A DNA stretch of 64,000 nt, from positions 682,001 to 746,000 of the forward strand of contig NZ_JACXST010000003.1 in the NCBI RefSeq assembly GCF_014850975.1. Reading direction: 5' to 3'. Within the stretch, counting starts at the first letter, position 1, and each line of letters begins with the position of its first letter. The stretch is from Methylomonas fluvii. Its GTDB lineage: Bacteria > Pseudomonadota > Gammaproteobacteria > Methylococcales > Methylomonadaceae. Of this stretch, positions 53,996 to 61,951 are shown piece after piece. A program made the translations under genes and the position numbers. The notes beneath the pieces are model-generated. The model ran no database searches. It saw nothing but the letters and a program-made list of their open reading frames with translations, and was not told where the DNA came from.

Positions 53996-54498
53996 TACCA
54001 GTCCTCAATCACGGTGGATGTGCTGCCATAACGGCGCGCGGCGCTGTCGAACTGCACCAGGTCTTCGGAAATAACCGGATCAAGCGGCCCAGGCGGCGGC
54101 GATGGCACTAAGTCCAGCTCGCCGCGTTTGAACATCTTGATCATGTCCATCACGCCGTCGTAGGCCTTTTGCACTTCGGCGGTCATGCGTTCCGCGCCTT
54201 GCAGGTAAAACAGGGCAATGGTCGAAGCCATCCGCGCCAGCAAACTGGTTTGAGTGCCGTCCGGCACACCAGCACTGATCAACACTTGGTCGGCATCGGC
54301 CAAGGCCGTGTCGATGGCATCTAATGCCAAACCCAGCGCCGCTTGCTCGCCCGGCGTGTAGCCGGACAAATCGCCGCCGTCGATGGCAAGCCGCAAGGAG
54401 GCATCGGGCGGCATAGCCACGTCAGCAGGCACCGCCAATTGAAACAAGCGGCGGGCGTTGGTACGGGCTAGCAGATCGGCGCGGGTGGCGAAGGGCAT
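53995..54498 (-). CDS. Head-tail connector-type protein, Mu gp36-like (DUF1320)
   Basis: 167 residues: MPFATRADLLARTNARRLFQLAVP and LALDAIDTALADADQVLISAGV followed by a helical region match DUF1320. In Mu-like phages it lies between capsid and tail genes. Confidence 0.87.
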   Translation of the reverse strand: MPFATRADLLARTNARRLFQLAVPADVAMPPDASLRLAIDGGDLSGYTPGEQAALGLALDAIDTALADADQVLISAGVPDGTQTSLLARMASTIALFYLQGAERMTAEVQKAYDGVMDMIKMFKRGELDLVPSPPPGPLDPVISEDLVQFDSAARRYGSTSTVIEDW

Positions 54499-55187
54499 TA
54501 GCCAGCGCTCCGGGCGGCTTGGATTTCAGCCCAAATAGCGTCGCGCTCAGCGGCGGATACCGGAGACAAAGGCGCACCAAGAAGAAACTCAATCGCTTTC
54601 GTTGATGGGCGACCGTCAGCCAGCCAGTTTTCGGCAAAGTTGGGATTCAACACTTCAATCACGCCTTTGATTACCGCCGCGCGCTCTAGCACCGGCGTTT
54701 CTTTTTGAATTTCGGTTTGCGTGTTACTGCCATCCGTGTCTGTCGCAGCGGCGGCAGTGGATAGGCCCGATAAATCGGCGGTGGCTGCGGTACTGGTCTC
54801 ATCATCAACAGCGGCAGCATTAACAGATTCGCCAGCAAGCGGGTTTTGTTCATCATTGGAATCCTCATTGGTCACCGGGGAGGCGGTACCGGTATCGGAT
54901 CCTTCCGCCGCGATCTCCCCAGTCGATCCATCATCCGTTGCTTCGCTCTCGGGTGTGTTATTCGGGTCTTGCGCAGTTTCAATCGCGCCGGCTTGAGTCG
55001 TAGCCGCTACTTCCACCAACACGGTGGGCGAGTCGCTGACTTCCAGATAAGGGTCTTCTTGCAACGCGGCGATGGTGGCGTCGTCCACACCATCCAGCTC
55101 CAGCCAGTTGCGGGTAAAACGCAGCCCGGCTCGGTCGCGTTTCTCTAGTTCGGTGCGTGGGTTTACGCGGCAATACAGTTTTAACAT
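54498..55187 (-). CDS. Mu gp35-like structural protein with acidic linker
   Basis: 229 residues from the ATG at 55187. The N-terminal LKLYCRVNPRTELEKRDRAGLRFTRNWLELDGVDD and the C-terminal LNPNFAENWLADGRPSTKAIEFLLGAPLSPVSAAERDAIW are conserved parts. Between them is a ~100-residue acidic Ala/Thr/Asp/Glu linker. It lies 54 bp after the capsid stop. Confidence 0.78.
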   Translation of the reverse strand: MLKLYCRVNPRTELEKRDRAGLRFTRNWLELDGVDDATIAALQEDPYLEVSDSPTVLVEVAATTQAGAIETAQDPNNTPESEATDDGSTGEIAAEGSDTGTASPVTNEDSNDEQNPLAGESVNAAAVDDETSTAATADLSGLSTAAAATDTDGSNTQTEIQKETPVLERAAVIKGVIEVLNPNFAENWLADGRPSTKAIEFLLGAPLSPVSAAERDAIWAEIQAARSAG

Positions 55188-55253
55188 GTCAGTCTCCAAT
55201 CAAATCGGTTTCCCTCTCCATGCAGAGAGGGTTGGCAAAGTATCAATCAGGCG

Positions 55254-56144
55254 TTACGCCACCCAAGGGGTGACTAGCAGATCTACGCGTTTGTAGTTGG
55301 TGTTGCTTTCACCGTTGCCGATCATCTCTTTAGCCAGCAGGGTTTCCGCTGCCACCCGGTTGGTGGGGCCGCAGACCAGCAAGGTAGGCACGGTGCCCAA
55401 CTTCACGCCACCGTCTCCGGTTTGCGCCAGCATGCGGTTGTATAAGTCGTCGAAGTTGGTCGCGTTCAAGGTGGCTTTGGAGCCATAGCAGCATTGCCAG
55501 AAGCCATACGCCGCCGCACCGCGCCAGCGGCCACCAAAACTAAACACGTCGTTTTCAAAATAATTGCTTGTGCCCGCGCCCATGGCTTCCAGTTGTGGCG
55601 GTACACGTTCTTGCAAGAACAGCGCTGGAGCCGCATCGGAAAACAGATACCAGGGCGCACCCGCGCCGGCTTGGATATTCGAGGTAGCGGTTACCGCACC
55701 GGTGCCGTCAGTGTTGGCATACACCGGGTGATCGGTATCAAAAAAGAACTGGTCGTCATAACAATTGGTAGACCAGCCGGCCAGCAAGGCGCCAAAGATC
55801 AATTCATCCATCAACCGCACAGCGGCTTTGCCGTGGCCGGTGGCACTATTGGCGTAGTGGCCAAAGTCATCGTCCTCGATGTCGGTGCGCTGTACGTCGA
55901 TAGTGGCCTCGTATTTGTCGTTGAATACGGTGTAGGCTTTTTCGGCGATAGCTTTATGCAAGCGTGAGCCGACCCATTTGCGGAAAGACGGCCATTGGGT
56001 TAACCAGGCATAGGTAGTGTTCTTGCTGGTGGATTTCATCAGCTGAGCCACTTTTGCCCAGTTGCTCGGGGTATTGACCAGGCCTTTGTCAAAATTGGCC
56101 TGGAGCGAGGTTTTTAACGCGTCGATTTGCGCTTGTGTCAGCAT
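55254..56144 (-). CDS. Major capsid protein, Mu T (gp34)-like
   Basis: 296 residues. The sequence LQANFDKGLVNTPSNWAKVAQLMKSTSKNTTYAWLTQWPSFRKWVGSRL and the middle TIDVQRTDIEDDDFGHYANSATGHGKAA are the Mu T family. It forms the icosahedral head. The gene is intact although terminase and portal genes are absent. Confidence 0.93.
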   Translation of the reverse strand: MLTQAQIDALKTSLQANFDKGLVNTPSNWAKVAQLMKSTSKNTTYAWLTQWPSFRKWVGSRLHKAIAEKAYTVFNDKYEATIDVQRTDIEDDDFGHYANSATGHGKAAVRLMDELIFGALLAGWSTNCYDDQFFFDTDHPVYANTDGTGAVTATSNIQAGAGAPWYLFSDAAPALFLQERVPPQLEAMGAGTSNYFENDVFSFGGRWRGAAAYGFWQCCYGSKATLNATNFDDLYNRMLAQTGDGGVKLGTVPTLLVCGPTNRVAAETLLAKEMIGNGESNTNYKRVDLLVTPWVA

Positions 56145-56178
56145 CGTGTGCTCCTAGTTTGAATGACGGTGCCGGCAG

Positions 56179-56640
56179 TTAGCGGGCGTGTTTTTTCTGA
56201 GTGGCCAGGAATTCTTCTTCCGTCACACCCATTTTTTCAGCAACAGCCTTTTGCTCGGCGGTCAATGCCGCTGTGCCGGTGGTATGTCCGTCGCCGGCTT
56301 GGCGCTGGGTGATCGGCAACGGTGCGGTGGTCTCCAAGAATTCGGATAAAGCCGCCAGGGTTTGTTTTTCGGCCCACGGTTTCAGCGCGGGAGCCATGCG
56401 GCCATCGGTCAAGGCAGCGGTAATCAGGTCGGTTTTTTGTTGCGCTTCGGTAGCTGCTTTAGTCTCATTGAGCTGTTTGTTCAAAGCAGCCAACTCGGCA
56501 GTCACGGTGTCGCGCTCGGTTGTCAACGCGGCAACCTGGGTTTTCAGCGTGTCGCGTTCGGCGGTCAATGCCGCCTGCGCGGTTTCAATTTGGGCGTGCG
56601 TCACGCGCAGCGCGGCCAGTTCTTCTTCGGGTCTTGGCAT
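56179..56640 (-). CDS. Internal scaffold protein (Mu Z-like), in-frame start within the protease gene
   Basis: An ATG at 56640 (MPRPEEELAALRV) has GGAG 9 nt upstream, at the start of the coiled-coil half. This would give a 153-residue scaffold without the protease domain, as Mu makes gpZ from gene I. Confidence 0.6.
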   Translation of the reverse strand: MPRPEEELAALRVTHAQIETAQAALTAERDTLKTQVAALTTERDTVTAELAALNKQLNETKAATEAQQKTDLITAALTDGRMAPALKPWAEKQTLAALSEFLETTAPLPITQRQAGDGHTTGTAALTAEQKAVAEKMGVTEEEFLATQKKHAR

Positions 56641-57186
56641 GTCGGTAGTCTCCGGATTGAGAGCGGGTAAAGAAAAGCGTTTGGAAAGGGTGGCCAGGCC
56701 GTCGTCATCGTCCAGACCGTCCAGGCCGTCGATGGCGGGCGTGTTGGTCAGCGCAACGGAAATGACGTCCAGCACTTCGCCGGTGGCGCTGTAGTAATAG
56801 AAAACGGCGGAAATGTAGCGGTACTCTTTGTCGGCGATGCGTTGCTTGGCAGTGGTCGTCCAGTCCACGCCGATGGCGTACAGGCCCTTGCCGTCGCGCC
56901 ACTCCATATCGTGGAACCAGCCGGCGGCGATAACGGGTTGACCGTTGTATTCGGCGCGCAGAGATTGGTGTTCGTAGTCGATCAGCGTGTCGTTCTTACG
57001 GTCGCGCAGACGTTGAATCACGTTGGCGGCAATCGTGGCGTCTAACAACCAGGCTTCGCAATCTTCCGGCCGGCCATCGGCGGCACGGAACGGACCAACC
57101 GGCAGCAAATGCGCTTCCGCCGGCACAGTACCGGTAGCAGCGATTTCAAACGCAAGGGAAGCGACTTTGACAGCAGGTTTGGACAT
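56179..57186 (-). CDS. Prohead protease with C-terminal scaffold, Mu I (gp32)-like
   Basis: 335 residues. The N-terminal ~160 are the protease: LIDYEHQSL with the catalytic His and VISVALTNTPAIDGL with the Ser/Thr region. The C-terminal half is a coiled-coil scaffold (AALRVTHAQIETAQAALTAERDTLKTQ...). A repeated dyad lies 55 bp before its start and may mark a late promoter. It is the first gene after the gap where packaging genes are missing. Confidence 0.9.
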   Translation of the reverse strand: MSKPAVKVASLAFEIAATGTVPAEAHLLPVGPFRAADGRPEDCEAWLLDATIAANVIQRLRDRKNDTLIDYEHQSLRAEYNGQPVIAAGWFHDMEWRDGKGLYAIGVDWTTTAKQRIADKEYRYISAVFYYYSATGEVLDVISVALTNTPAIDGLDGLDDDDGLATLSKRFSLPALNPETTDMPRPEEELAALRVTHAQIETAQAALTAERDTLKTQVAALTTERDTVTAELAALNKQLNETKAATEAQQKTDLITAALTDGRMAPALKPWAEKQTLAALSEFLETTAPLPITQRQAGDGHTTGTAALTAEQKAVAEKMGVTEEEFLATQKKHAR

Positions 57187-57417
57187 GGCGGCCTCAACAA
57201 ATCAGTTGAGGCGATTGTCCGGGTTTTAGATGGGCTTGCTCAGGCTGGAAATGTTTCCTGGGGAAACAGGTTAGTACTCGAATGAGTATTGCTAACTAAT
57301 CCATTTGGAATAGCGGCAAAACCCCGTTTAAAAACGCTAAGGCGCGTTTAAACATTTTTGGGACGGGTCGTTATGGCGGGAGATTGGCTTTTGGGGCTTA
57401 GAGGGGCTGTATTTCGA
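57187..57417. other. Non-coding segment before the protease gene
   Basis: Holds the dyad repeat 57241-57267, an imperfect palindrome near 57270-57296 (TTAGTACTCG ... TATTGCTAA) and short GTTTAAA repeats. In Mu, this place would be the end of the head-packaging genes. No coding sequence seen. Confidence 0.55.
57241..57267 (-). promoter_or_regulatory. Phage dyad repeat 2 (before the protease gene)
   Basis: On the minus strand: GTTTCC, 3 bases, GGAAAC, then ATTTCC and GCCTG, 55 bp before the protease ATG; 25 of 27 bases equal 49630-49656. Mu has a late promoter (PI) at this place, activated by the C protein, so an activator site is a reasonable guess. Confidence 0.6.
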
Positions 57418-57660
57418 TTAGAGCGGCTTTTCAATAATTCCAGCATCCAGGCATGAAAAATAGGCCGCGTTGAGCGCATCGATTCGACTCGGCTCAAAGC
57501 CGCTTTGCCATACTTCGCCGTTTCTGACTCGCCAGCTCCACCCTGTATTCGTCTCGCGGAACACTTCGGCGAGCAACTCTGCATTCTTGAACAGTCCCCA
57601 GTGGCCGGCATCGGGGCCAACGGCTTTGGATGTGATTATTAGCTGCGACTTGTCAGACAT
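57418..57660 (-). CDS. Small hypothetical phage protein
   Basis: 80 residues (MSDKSQLIITSKAVGPDAGHWGLFKNAELL...). TAGGAGCGCATC before the ATG is a strong ribosome site, and TATAAT lies about 30 bp upstream. Trp-rich, soluble, no known motif. It is the only gene left between the Mor-like activator and the protease gene. Confidence 0.6.
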   Translation of the reverse strand: MSDKSQLIITSKAVGPDAGHWGLFKNAELLAEVFRETNTGWSWRVRNGEVWQSGFEPSRIDALNAAYFSCLDAGIIEKPL

Positions 57661-57853
57661 GATGCGCTCCTATTGATTGCGATAATTATAAACTAAGCCC
57701 CGTCTCGTGGGGCCATGCCGATCGATGCACCGGCGGGAGGTAGTGCGCCGGGTCGATTGCGGGTGTTTTTGTTAGTAGCTCACCGCCCGCTGGAGCCATT
57801 GCCCCCGAGGGGCTTGTTCATCACCATTGCGAGGTCATCCTCGGCATGGTCGG

Positions 57854-58258
57854 TCAATCAAATAAACTCATCTGCCGCTCGTCGCCGTCGCCTTCGCGGC
57901 GGATGTTGGTAATCATGCGCACGGTCAAGTGATAAGCCCGCGCTTGCTGTGCGGCGCTTTGCCAATCCTTATTCGCGTTGATCAAAGCGTTGCGATGCCG
58001 TGTCCATAGCTTGTCGATCTTAGGCAAGCTGACGCGGTCGTTGCTATCCAGGTGTGGCGCTAGTTCGGCGCGCAGACGTTGTAACTCTTCGTCGCTGAGG
58101 CCCAGCTTATTGGTGTGGTATTTCGGCAGGTTGACGACTTGGCCGCCCCAGTCCCGCAGCCATTCCTGCGCGCGGCCGTAGCCGAGCGCACGCACTATCG
58201 CCCGCAACACGGGCGGCAGTGTGGCTAACAGTTCGTGGGAGACGTCGGGGCGGTCCAT
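57854..58258 (-). CDS. Mor/C-family transcription activator
   Basis: 134 residues, like Mu Mor (129). The central GGQVVNLPKYHTNKLG resembles the dimer-strand region of Mor (GGQVYIPRG), and the C-terminal QARAYHLTVRMITNIRRE is a helix-turn-helix. Mor activates middle transcription in Mu and its paralogue C activates late genes. Only one member is seen here. Its ATG follows the GemA stop by two bases. The likely sites are the two dyads at 57241 and 49630. Confidence 0.75.
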   Translation of the reverse strand: MDRPDVSHELLATLPPVLRAIVRALGYGRAQEWLRDWGGQVVNLPKYHTNKLGLSDEELQRLRAELAPHLDSNDRVSLPKIDKLWTRHRNALINANKDWQSAAQQARAYHLTVRMITNIRREGDGDERQMSLFD

Positions 58259-58260
58259 TG

Positions 58261-58713
58261 CTATCTTGCCATCCAGGCTTTGAGTGCTTCGATGATGGCC
58301 TGCCGCTCGGCGTCGGTCAGGCTGTCCAGGTCGGGGACGTTGTGCGCGGTTTGACGCGCGCAGAACGCCAGCAGGGCTTGGCGACTGGCATTATTCACCC
58401 TGCCGGCGTGGCCCAACTTGCCCCACAGCTTAACAATCATGCTGATCTGCGGCGATACGACCATAGGACGGCTTGACGTAGACGGCTGATACGTTTTACG
58501 GCGTGTCCAGCCGCGTGCGGTGTAGTCGTCCAGCACGCTGGCCAGCTGCGGCACGTTGAGGCTTTTAGCCGATACCCGGCCTTCCACCTCAATCGCGCCG
58601 TGGCGCTGCAATACGATGCGGTGCATGTCATCGTCCCAGCCGGGCAGCGTTTTTTCTGCCCAGCGTTTGGCGATGCCGACCTGTTGGAGGTAATGCTTGA
58701 CCAAGTCAGTCAT
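58261..58713 (-). CDS. GemA/gp16-family regulatory protein (DUF1018)
   Basis: 150 residues from the ATG at 58713. The sequence KHYLQQVGIAKRW, MHRIVLQRHGAIEVEGRVSAKSLNVPQLASVLDDYTARGW and ISMIVKLWGKLGHAGRV is the DUF1018 pattern of Mu gp16/GemA. In Mu, GemA modulates host gene expression and DNA gyrase. It ends with TAG. Confidence 0.88.
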   Translation of the reverse strand: MTDLVKHYLQQVGIAKRWAEKTLPGWDDDMHRIVLQRHGAIEVEGRVSAKSLNVPQLASVLDDYTARGWTRRKTYQPSTSSRPMVVSPQISMIVKLWGKLGHAGRVNNASRQALLAFCARQTAHNVPDLDSLTDAERQAIIEALKAWMAR

Positions 58714-58879
58714 CACGGCTCTCTAAAGACGCCGCCAACTCATCGGCTTCGGCGTCGCACCGTTGCGCGGCCTGCATATCGGCGCTATACGCCGCGCGGC
58801 TATCGGCATGATCAGCAGAGGTCCGCAGCTTTTCCGCGCGCGTCCGCAGGTCTTGAATGCGTTCTTGGGTGGTTTGCAT
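58706..58879 (-). CDS. Short hypothetical phage protein between Gam and GemA
   Basis: 57 residues starting MQTTQERIQDLRTRAEKL, ending LAASLESRDD. The ATG overlaps the Gam stop (TGATG), and its stop overlaps the GemA start, so the operon reads through it. Helical, Ala/Arg/Asp-rich; no known family. Confidence 0.65.
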   Translation of the reverse strand: MQTTQERIQDLRTRAEKLRTSADHADSRAAYSADMQAAQRCDAEADELAASLESRDD

Positions 58880-59388
58880 CACGCCACCTCCTGCTCGAAC
58901 GGCGTGACGGCAAAATCTTCCACACCCTTAACGATGGTGATGCCGGCTATGCCGGATACCGCTTTGGGCTCGGCCAGCATCGCGTCTTTGTTAGGCTCTT
59001 CCTTGGTGCGGATGAAACGATCCAGCTTGAGCGCTTTCAGGGTCTCCAACACTTTATCCACCGCGCGAATCGACACGCTGGGCGGACGTTGCCGCCAGCT
59101 CACTTCGCCGGTAATCAAGTTGGCGGTTTTGCCGCCGTCCTTACATAGATCGGCGCGGTTGGCCTCGCACCAGGTTTGAATACCCGTCAGCAGGCTATCG
59201 ATGCGGGTTTTCAGCGCTTCGATTTGCACTTTGCGGCTGTCGGTAATCGCGGCGATTTCGTCGTTGATTTCGGTTTCAACACGCGTCAGCTCGCGTTGTA
59301 CCAAGCCCAGCTCGCAGATCGTTGACTGAGTGTCTTCTTTGGTTTGGCAGACGTAACCGGCTGCCGGGGCTTTGTGTTTTTTGGCCAT
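58879..59388 (-). CDS. gam: Host-nuclease inhibitor Gam
   Basis: 169 residues. ELGLVQRELTRVETEINDEIAAITDSRKVQIEALKTRI is the long coiled coil, and GKTANLITGEVSWRQRPPSVSIRAVDKVLETLK the DNA-binding part of Mu Gam, which binds double-stranded DNA ends and shields them from exonuclease. A GGAGCCC-type ribosome site precedes the ATG. Confidence 0.92.
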   Translation of the reverse strand: MAKKHKAPAAGYVCQTKEDTQSTICELGLVQRELTRVETEINDEIAAITDSRKVQIEALKTRIDSLLTGIQTWCEANRADLCKDGGKTANLITGEVSWRQRPPSVSIRAVDKVLETLKALKLDRFIRTKEEPNKDAMLAEPKAVSGIAGITIVKGVEDFAVTPFEQEVA

Positions 59389-59403
59389 GTTGGGCTCCTA
59401 TGG

Positions 59404-59461
59404 GTAGGGTACGCATTGCGTACCGTTGAGGTGATTGTTTGGTACGCGGTGCGTACCCTAC
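59404..59461. repeat. REPIN-like inverted pair inside the prophage
   Basis: GTAGGGTACGCATTGCGTACC (59404-59424) and its near-complement ending GCGTACCCTAC (59441-59461), each also palindromic, with 16 bp between. It lies between Gam and the next gene and overlaps that gene's stop. The layout is that of a host REPIN, not of Mu sequence. Confidence 0.6.
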
Positions 59462-60012
59462 GAGGTGTCAAGCGGTGCCACGCCGCCTTTCCAGTTAGCC
59501 GGCGGCTTGGACTTGGTTTTCTTTTGCGCCTCAGCGGCCAGCTCGGCGACCGATTTCGCCGCGCCGCCGACGTTGCCGCGGTTGCGGGCCTGCTCAATCT
59601 TGTCTTGCTCCAGCTTGGCTGCCGCCCGCTCGCCGCGCCCGGCGATCATGCTCAGCAGGTAGCCGTTGGATTTGAGCGGCAGCACTAACGATTCGGGACG
59701 GTTGACAACCAGTTTCATCATCTCCGCTTCCCAAATGCCGGCCGGTGCTGAGTAGGCAATGCCGTTACGTTTGATTTGCGCGTCCTTGATCATCGGCGCA
59801 ATCTCTTTGGTCAATGCGAAGCGGCGACTCCAGCGCAGTTCCTGCTTGTTGGGCTTGAACAACTCTAGGTAGCGCAATAGCGCGCCGACCAGGCTGATCG
59901 GCAAGCCGTTGAGCAGGCCGGTCCACTCGTTGCCGGCTACCATTTCCAGGGCCTGGACGATGTCCACGTCCTTACCGCAGTAAGGGCAGGGAATGGCGCA
60001 AGCGTTGCTCAC
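59458..60012 (-). CDS. Hypothetical early phage protein with a CxxC motif
   Basis: 184 residues from a GTG at 60012 that overlaps the previous stop (GTGA). The N-terminal CAIPCPYCGKDVD could bind zinc. The middle is helical (LISLVGALLRYLELFKPNKQELRWSRRFALTKEI) and the tail Lys/Ala-rich. It sits between MuB-side genes and Gam. I do not recognise the family; DNA or RNA binding is a guess. Confidence 0.65.
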   Translation of the reverse strand: MSNACAIPCPYCGKDVDIVQALEMVAGNEWTGLLNGLPISLVGALLRYLELFKPNKQELRWSRRFALTKEIAPMIKDAQIKRNGIAYSAPAGIWEAEMMKLVVNRPESLVLPLKSNGYLLSMIAGRGERAAAKLEQDKIEQARNRGNVGGAAKSVAELAAEAQKKTKSKPPANWKGGVAPLDTS

Positions 60013-60374
60013 AATCGGCACTCCAAGCCGGCCATGGCAATCACCGGCGCAGCCAGCCAGCGGTACAAAATAAAAACCGTCGTCAGCACGGCAATCAAGG
60101 CGGTGGCTCGGGCTGTGAATAGCTGCCAATCTTTTTCCAGCAACTCTGCGTTTTGCTGGACAATCGTCTTATTCAGCGCGATCAGCCGATTTGATCGGTC
60201 GGTTTCCATGCGCTGTTTGTTGGCATGCAAGTTGGCACGGGTCGCTTCGCGATGCTCTTTACGGGCGTTGATTAGGTTGGCATCTGGCAAGCGACGAGCC
60301 AGCTGGGCGGCCTCTCCGGGTGTCACTAAATTTTCTACGCTCTTAATCCGGCTTTGGGGTTTAACTGTTTTCAT
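60009..60374 (-). CDS. Small phage protein with one membrane segment
   Basis: 121 residues. The first 80 are basic and helical (RKEHREATRANLHANKQRMETDRSNRL), followed by one membrane helix (TALIAVLTTVFILYRWLAAPVIAMAGL). The topology could suit an inner-membrane anchored early protein. Family unknown. Confidence 0.6.
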   Translation of the reverse strand: MKTVKPQSRIKSVENLVTPGEAAQLARRLPDANLINARKEHREATRANLHANKQRMETDRSNRLIALNKTIVQQNAELLEKDWQLFTARATALIAVLTTVFILYRWLAAPVIAMAGLECRL

Positions 60375-60384
60375 GTTGACTCTC

Positions 60385-60588
60385 CTAATGCAGCTGCTGG
60401 ATTTGCTTGGGTGGTAAGGCCTGTTTGCCGTACTGCGGGTGGCGCTCCAGGTATTGGGTAACGTTGGCGTACATGGCCGCGCCTAAGAGTATGGCCGGCG
60501 TATTGACCTCGCCGACTTCCGGCACTTCAGAGCGGTTAATCTCCACGCCGTCGGGCGTGTCGCGTAGGGTGATGATGACGATGCTCAC
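60385..60588 (-). CDS. Small hypothetical early phage protein
   Basis: 67 residues from a GTG overlapping the previous stop (GTGA). VSIVIITLRDTPDGVEINRSEVPEVGEVNTPAILLGAAMYANV is a pattern seen in small Mu-like early proteins. Function unknown. Confidence 0.6.
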   Translation of the reverse strand: MSIVIITLRDTPDGVEINRSEVPEVGEVNTPAILLGAAMYANVTQYLERHPQYGKQALPPKQIQQLH

Positions 60589-61004
60589 GCTTCCTCCTTT
60601 TCCTTTGCTATGGCACAATCAATTTCGAAATCGAGGTCTTTACCGTTCAGCACCACGTTTTCCGGCGTCAGCCCGGCAAAGACGCCCCCTTGCTCAATCG
60701 TGTCGAGCGAGCGAGTGCGTAAAAACTGATACCTCTCGGCATAGGTATGCAGTGGCGGCTCGATTTGCTCTTCTTCGATAAACTCCAGAGCATCCCGGCG
60801 CAAACGGGATATCCTGGCTTGTATGCAGCAGCATGGGCACCAATCAAACGTGACGTCGCTACCTTTTGGACCTTGATTAGTGATCGTGCCCAGCGTTCCG
60901 GCTTTTACCAGCCAAAAGGCGTTGGCGGCGTCTCTTGTCAGCCGGATGCGGCAACCCTTCCAGTCGCGTTTCAATTTGGGTGGATTGATAGTTTTGATAC
61001 TCAT
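60585..61004 (-). CDS. Hypothetical early phage protein
   Basis: 139 residues from the ATG at 61004, with GTAGGGGGATTT upstream. The first half (DWKGCRIRLTRDAANAFWLVKAGTLGTITNQGPKGSDVTFDWCPCCCIQARISRL) looks like a small beta-barrel with a Cys cluster; the second is acidic. Starts 10 bp before the MuB stop codon on the transcript. Family unknown. Confidence 0.6.
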   Translation of the reverse strand: MSIKTINPPKLKRDWKGCRIRLTRDAANAFWLVKAGTLGTITNQGPKGSDVTFDWCPCCCIQARISRLRRDALEFIEEEQIEPPLHTYAERYQFLRTRSLDTIEQGGVFAGLTPENVVLNGKDLDFEIDCAIAKEKEEA

Positions 61005-61012
61005 AAATCCCC

Positions 61013-61951
61013 CTACGCCACCGATTGCAAACACAGCGCCTGCTTGGCCACTGCATCCACCAGGGCCACGTTCAACTCGCGGCCGTTGCGGAATTGCTGG
61101 ATCGCGGCGACCAAGCCCTCGATCAGCATCCGCGCGCTGCCTTTGCTGTAGGCATACAGGCGCTTGACCACGTCGTCCGTCACATCCTCATCACCAAACG
61201 CGGCCTGCACCAAAGCGCCGGCGTCGTCGGCGGTGATGCCCTTGATGGTTTCCGGCCAGAAACCGGTGCGGCTGCGGATTTGGTGGAACTGCCCCAGCTC
61301 TGGCTTGATGATGCCGGTCAGATATTGGGTACCGACTAGCACGATGCCGATATTGGCCAGGTCACGTAACCGGCGCAGGGTGTGCAGCACATGCGGCGTT
61401 AGCGTGTCGGCCTCGTCTACAATCAATAGACTGTCGGTATCTTTAACGCTGGCAATAACGGCGTGAAACTTGTCGTCGATGCTGCCTTTGCCTTCATACC
61501 CGGCCACCGTGCGCGCCATCAACTTGATCAGGCTTTGCACGGTCATGGTCGGCGTGGCCTCGATCAAGTAGGTGTTGGGCGTGGTGCGTTGGTAATGCTT
61601 GACGGCAAAGGTCTTGCCAGTGCCGACAAAGGCGCTCAGCACCGCAAAGTTGCGGTAGCGGCGGGCCATTTGGCAGGCAGTCAGCGCCAATCTAAAGACA
61701 CTGGTTTCCACCGGCGCCAAGGCATCGCTGGCGGTGTCGTCGGCGTGCTTCATGGCGTTAGCGACGTTGACCAGCATCTTGCTGGGGCTGGTGGCGTAGC
61801 TGCCGCTGAGGATCTGGCTCAGCGTGCTGGACGATACGCGTGCCAGCCGGGCCAATGCCGCTTGTTTGTAGTCGCGCTCGGACAGCCACGCTTTAATCAG
61901 CTCGATTTGGCTTATGTCGTCCGGCGTGTAGTGCTCGGGGTAGGTGCTCAT
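61013..61951 (-). CDS. MuB-like transposition AAA+ ATPase
   Basis: 312 residues. The N-terminal helix-turn-helix (ARLARVSSSTLSQILSGSY, ~32-50) precedes the ATPase core: Walker A SAFVGTGKT near 107 and Walker B SLLIVDEAD near 172. MuB coats target DNA, activates MuA and prevents self-insertion. It stands behind MuA with one small gene between. Confidence 0.93.
   Translation of the reverse strand: MSTYPEHYTPDDISQIELIKAWLSERDYKQAALARLARVSSSTLSQILSGSYATSPSKMLVNVANAMKHADDTASDALAPVETSVFRLALTACQMARRYRNFAVLSAFVGTGKTFAVKHYQRTTPNTYLIEATPTMTVQSLIKLMARTVAGYEGKGSIDDKFHAVIASVKDTDSLLIVDEADTLTPHVLHTLRRLRDLANIGIVLVGTQYLTGIIKPELGQFHQIRSRTGFWPETIKGITADDAGALVQAAFGDEDVTDDVVKRLYAYSKGSARMLIEGLVAAIQQFRNGRELNVALVDAVAKQALCLQSVA

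Noticed and set aside
40272-57186. Tail genes as a pure tailocin cluster
   Set aside because: Capsid, prohead protease with scaffold, and the MuA/MuB transposition genes are all intact-looking, so the unit is better described as a deleted Mu-like prophage.
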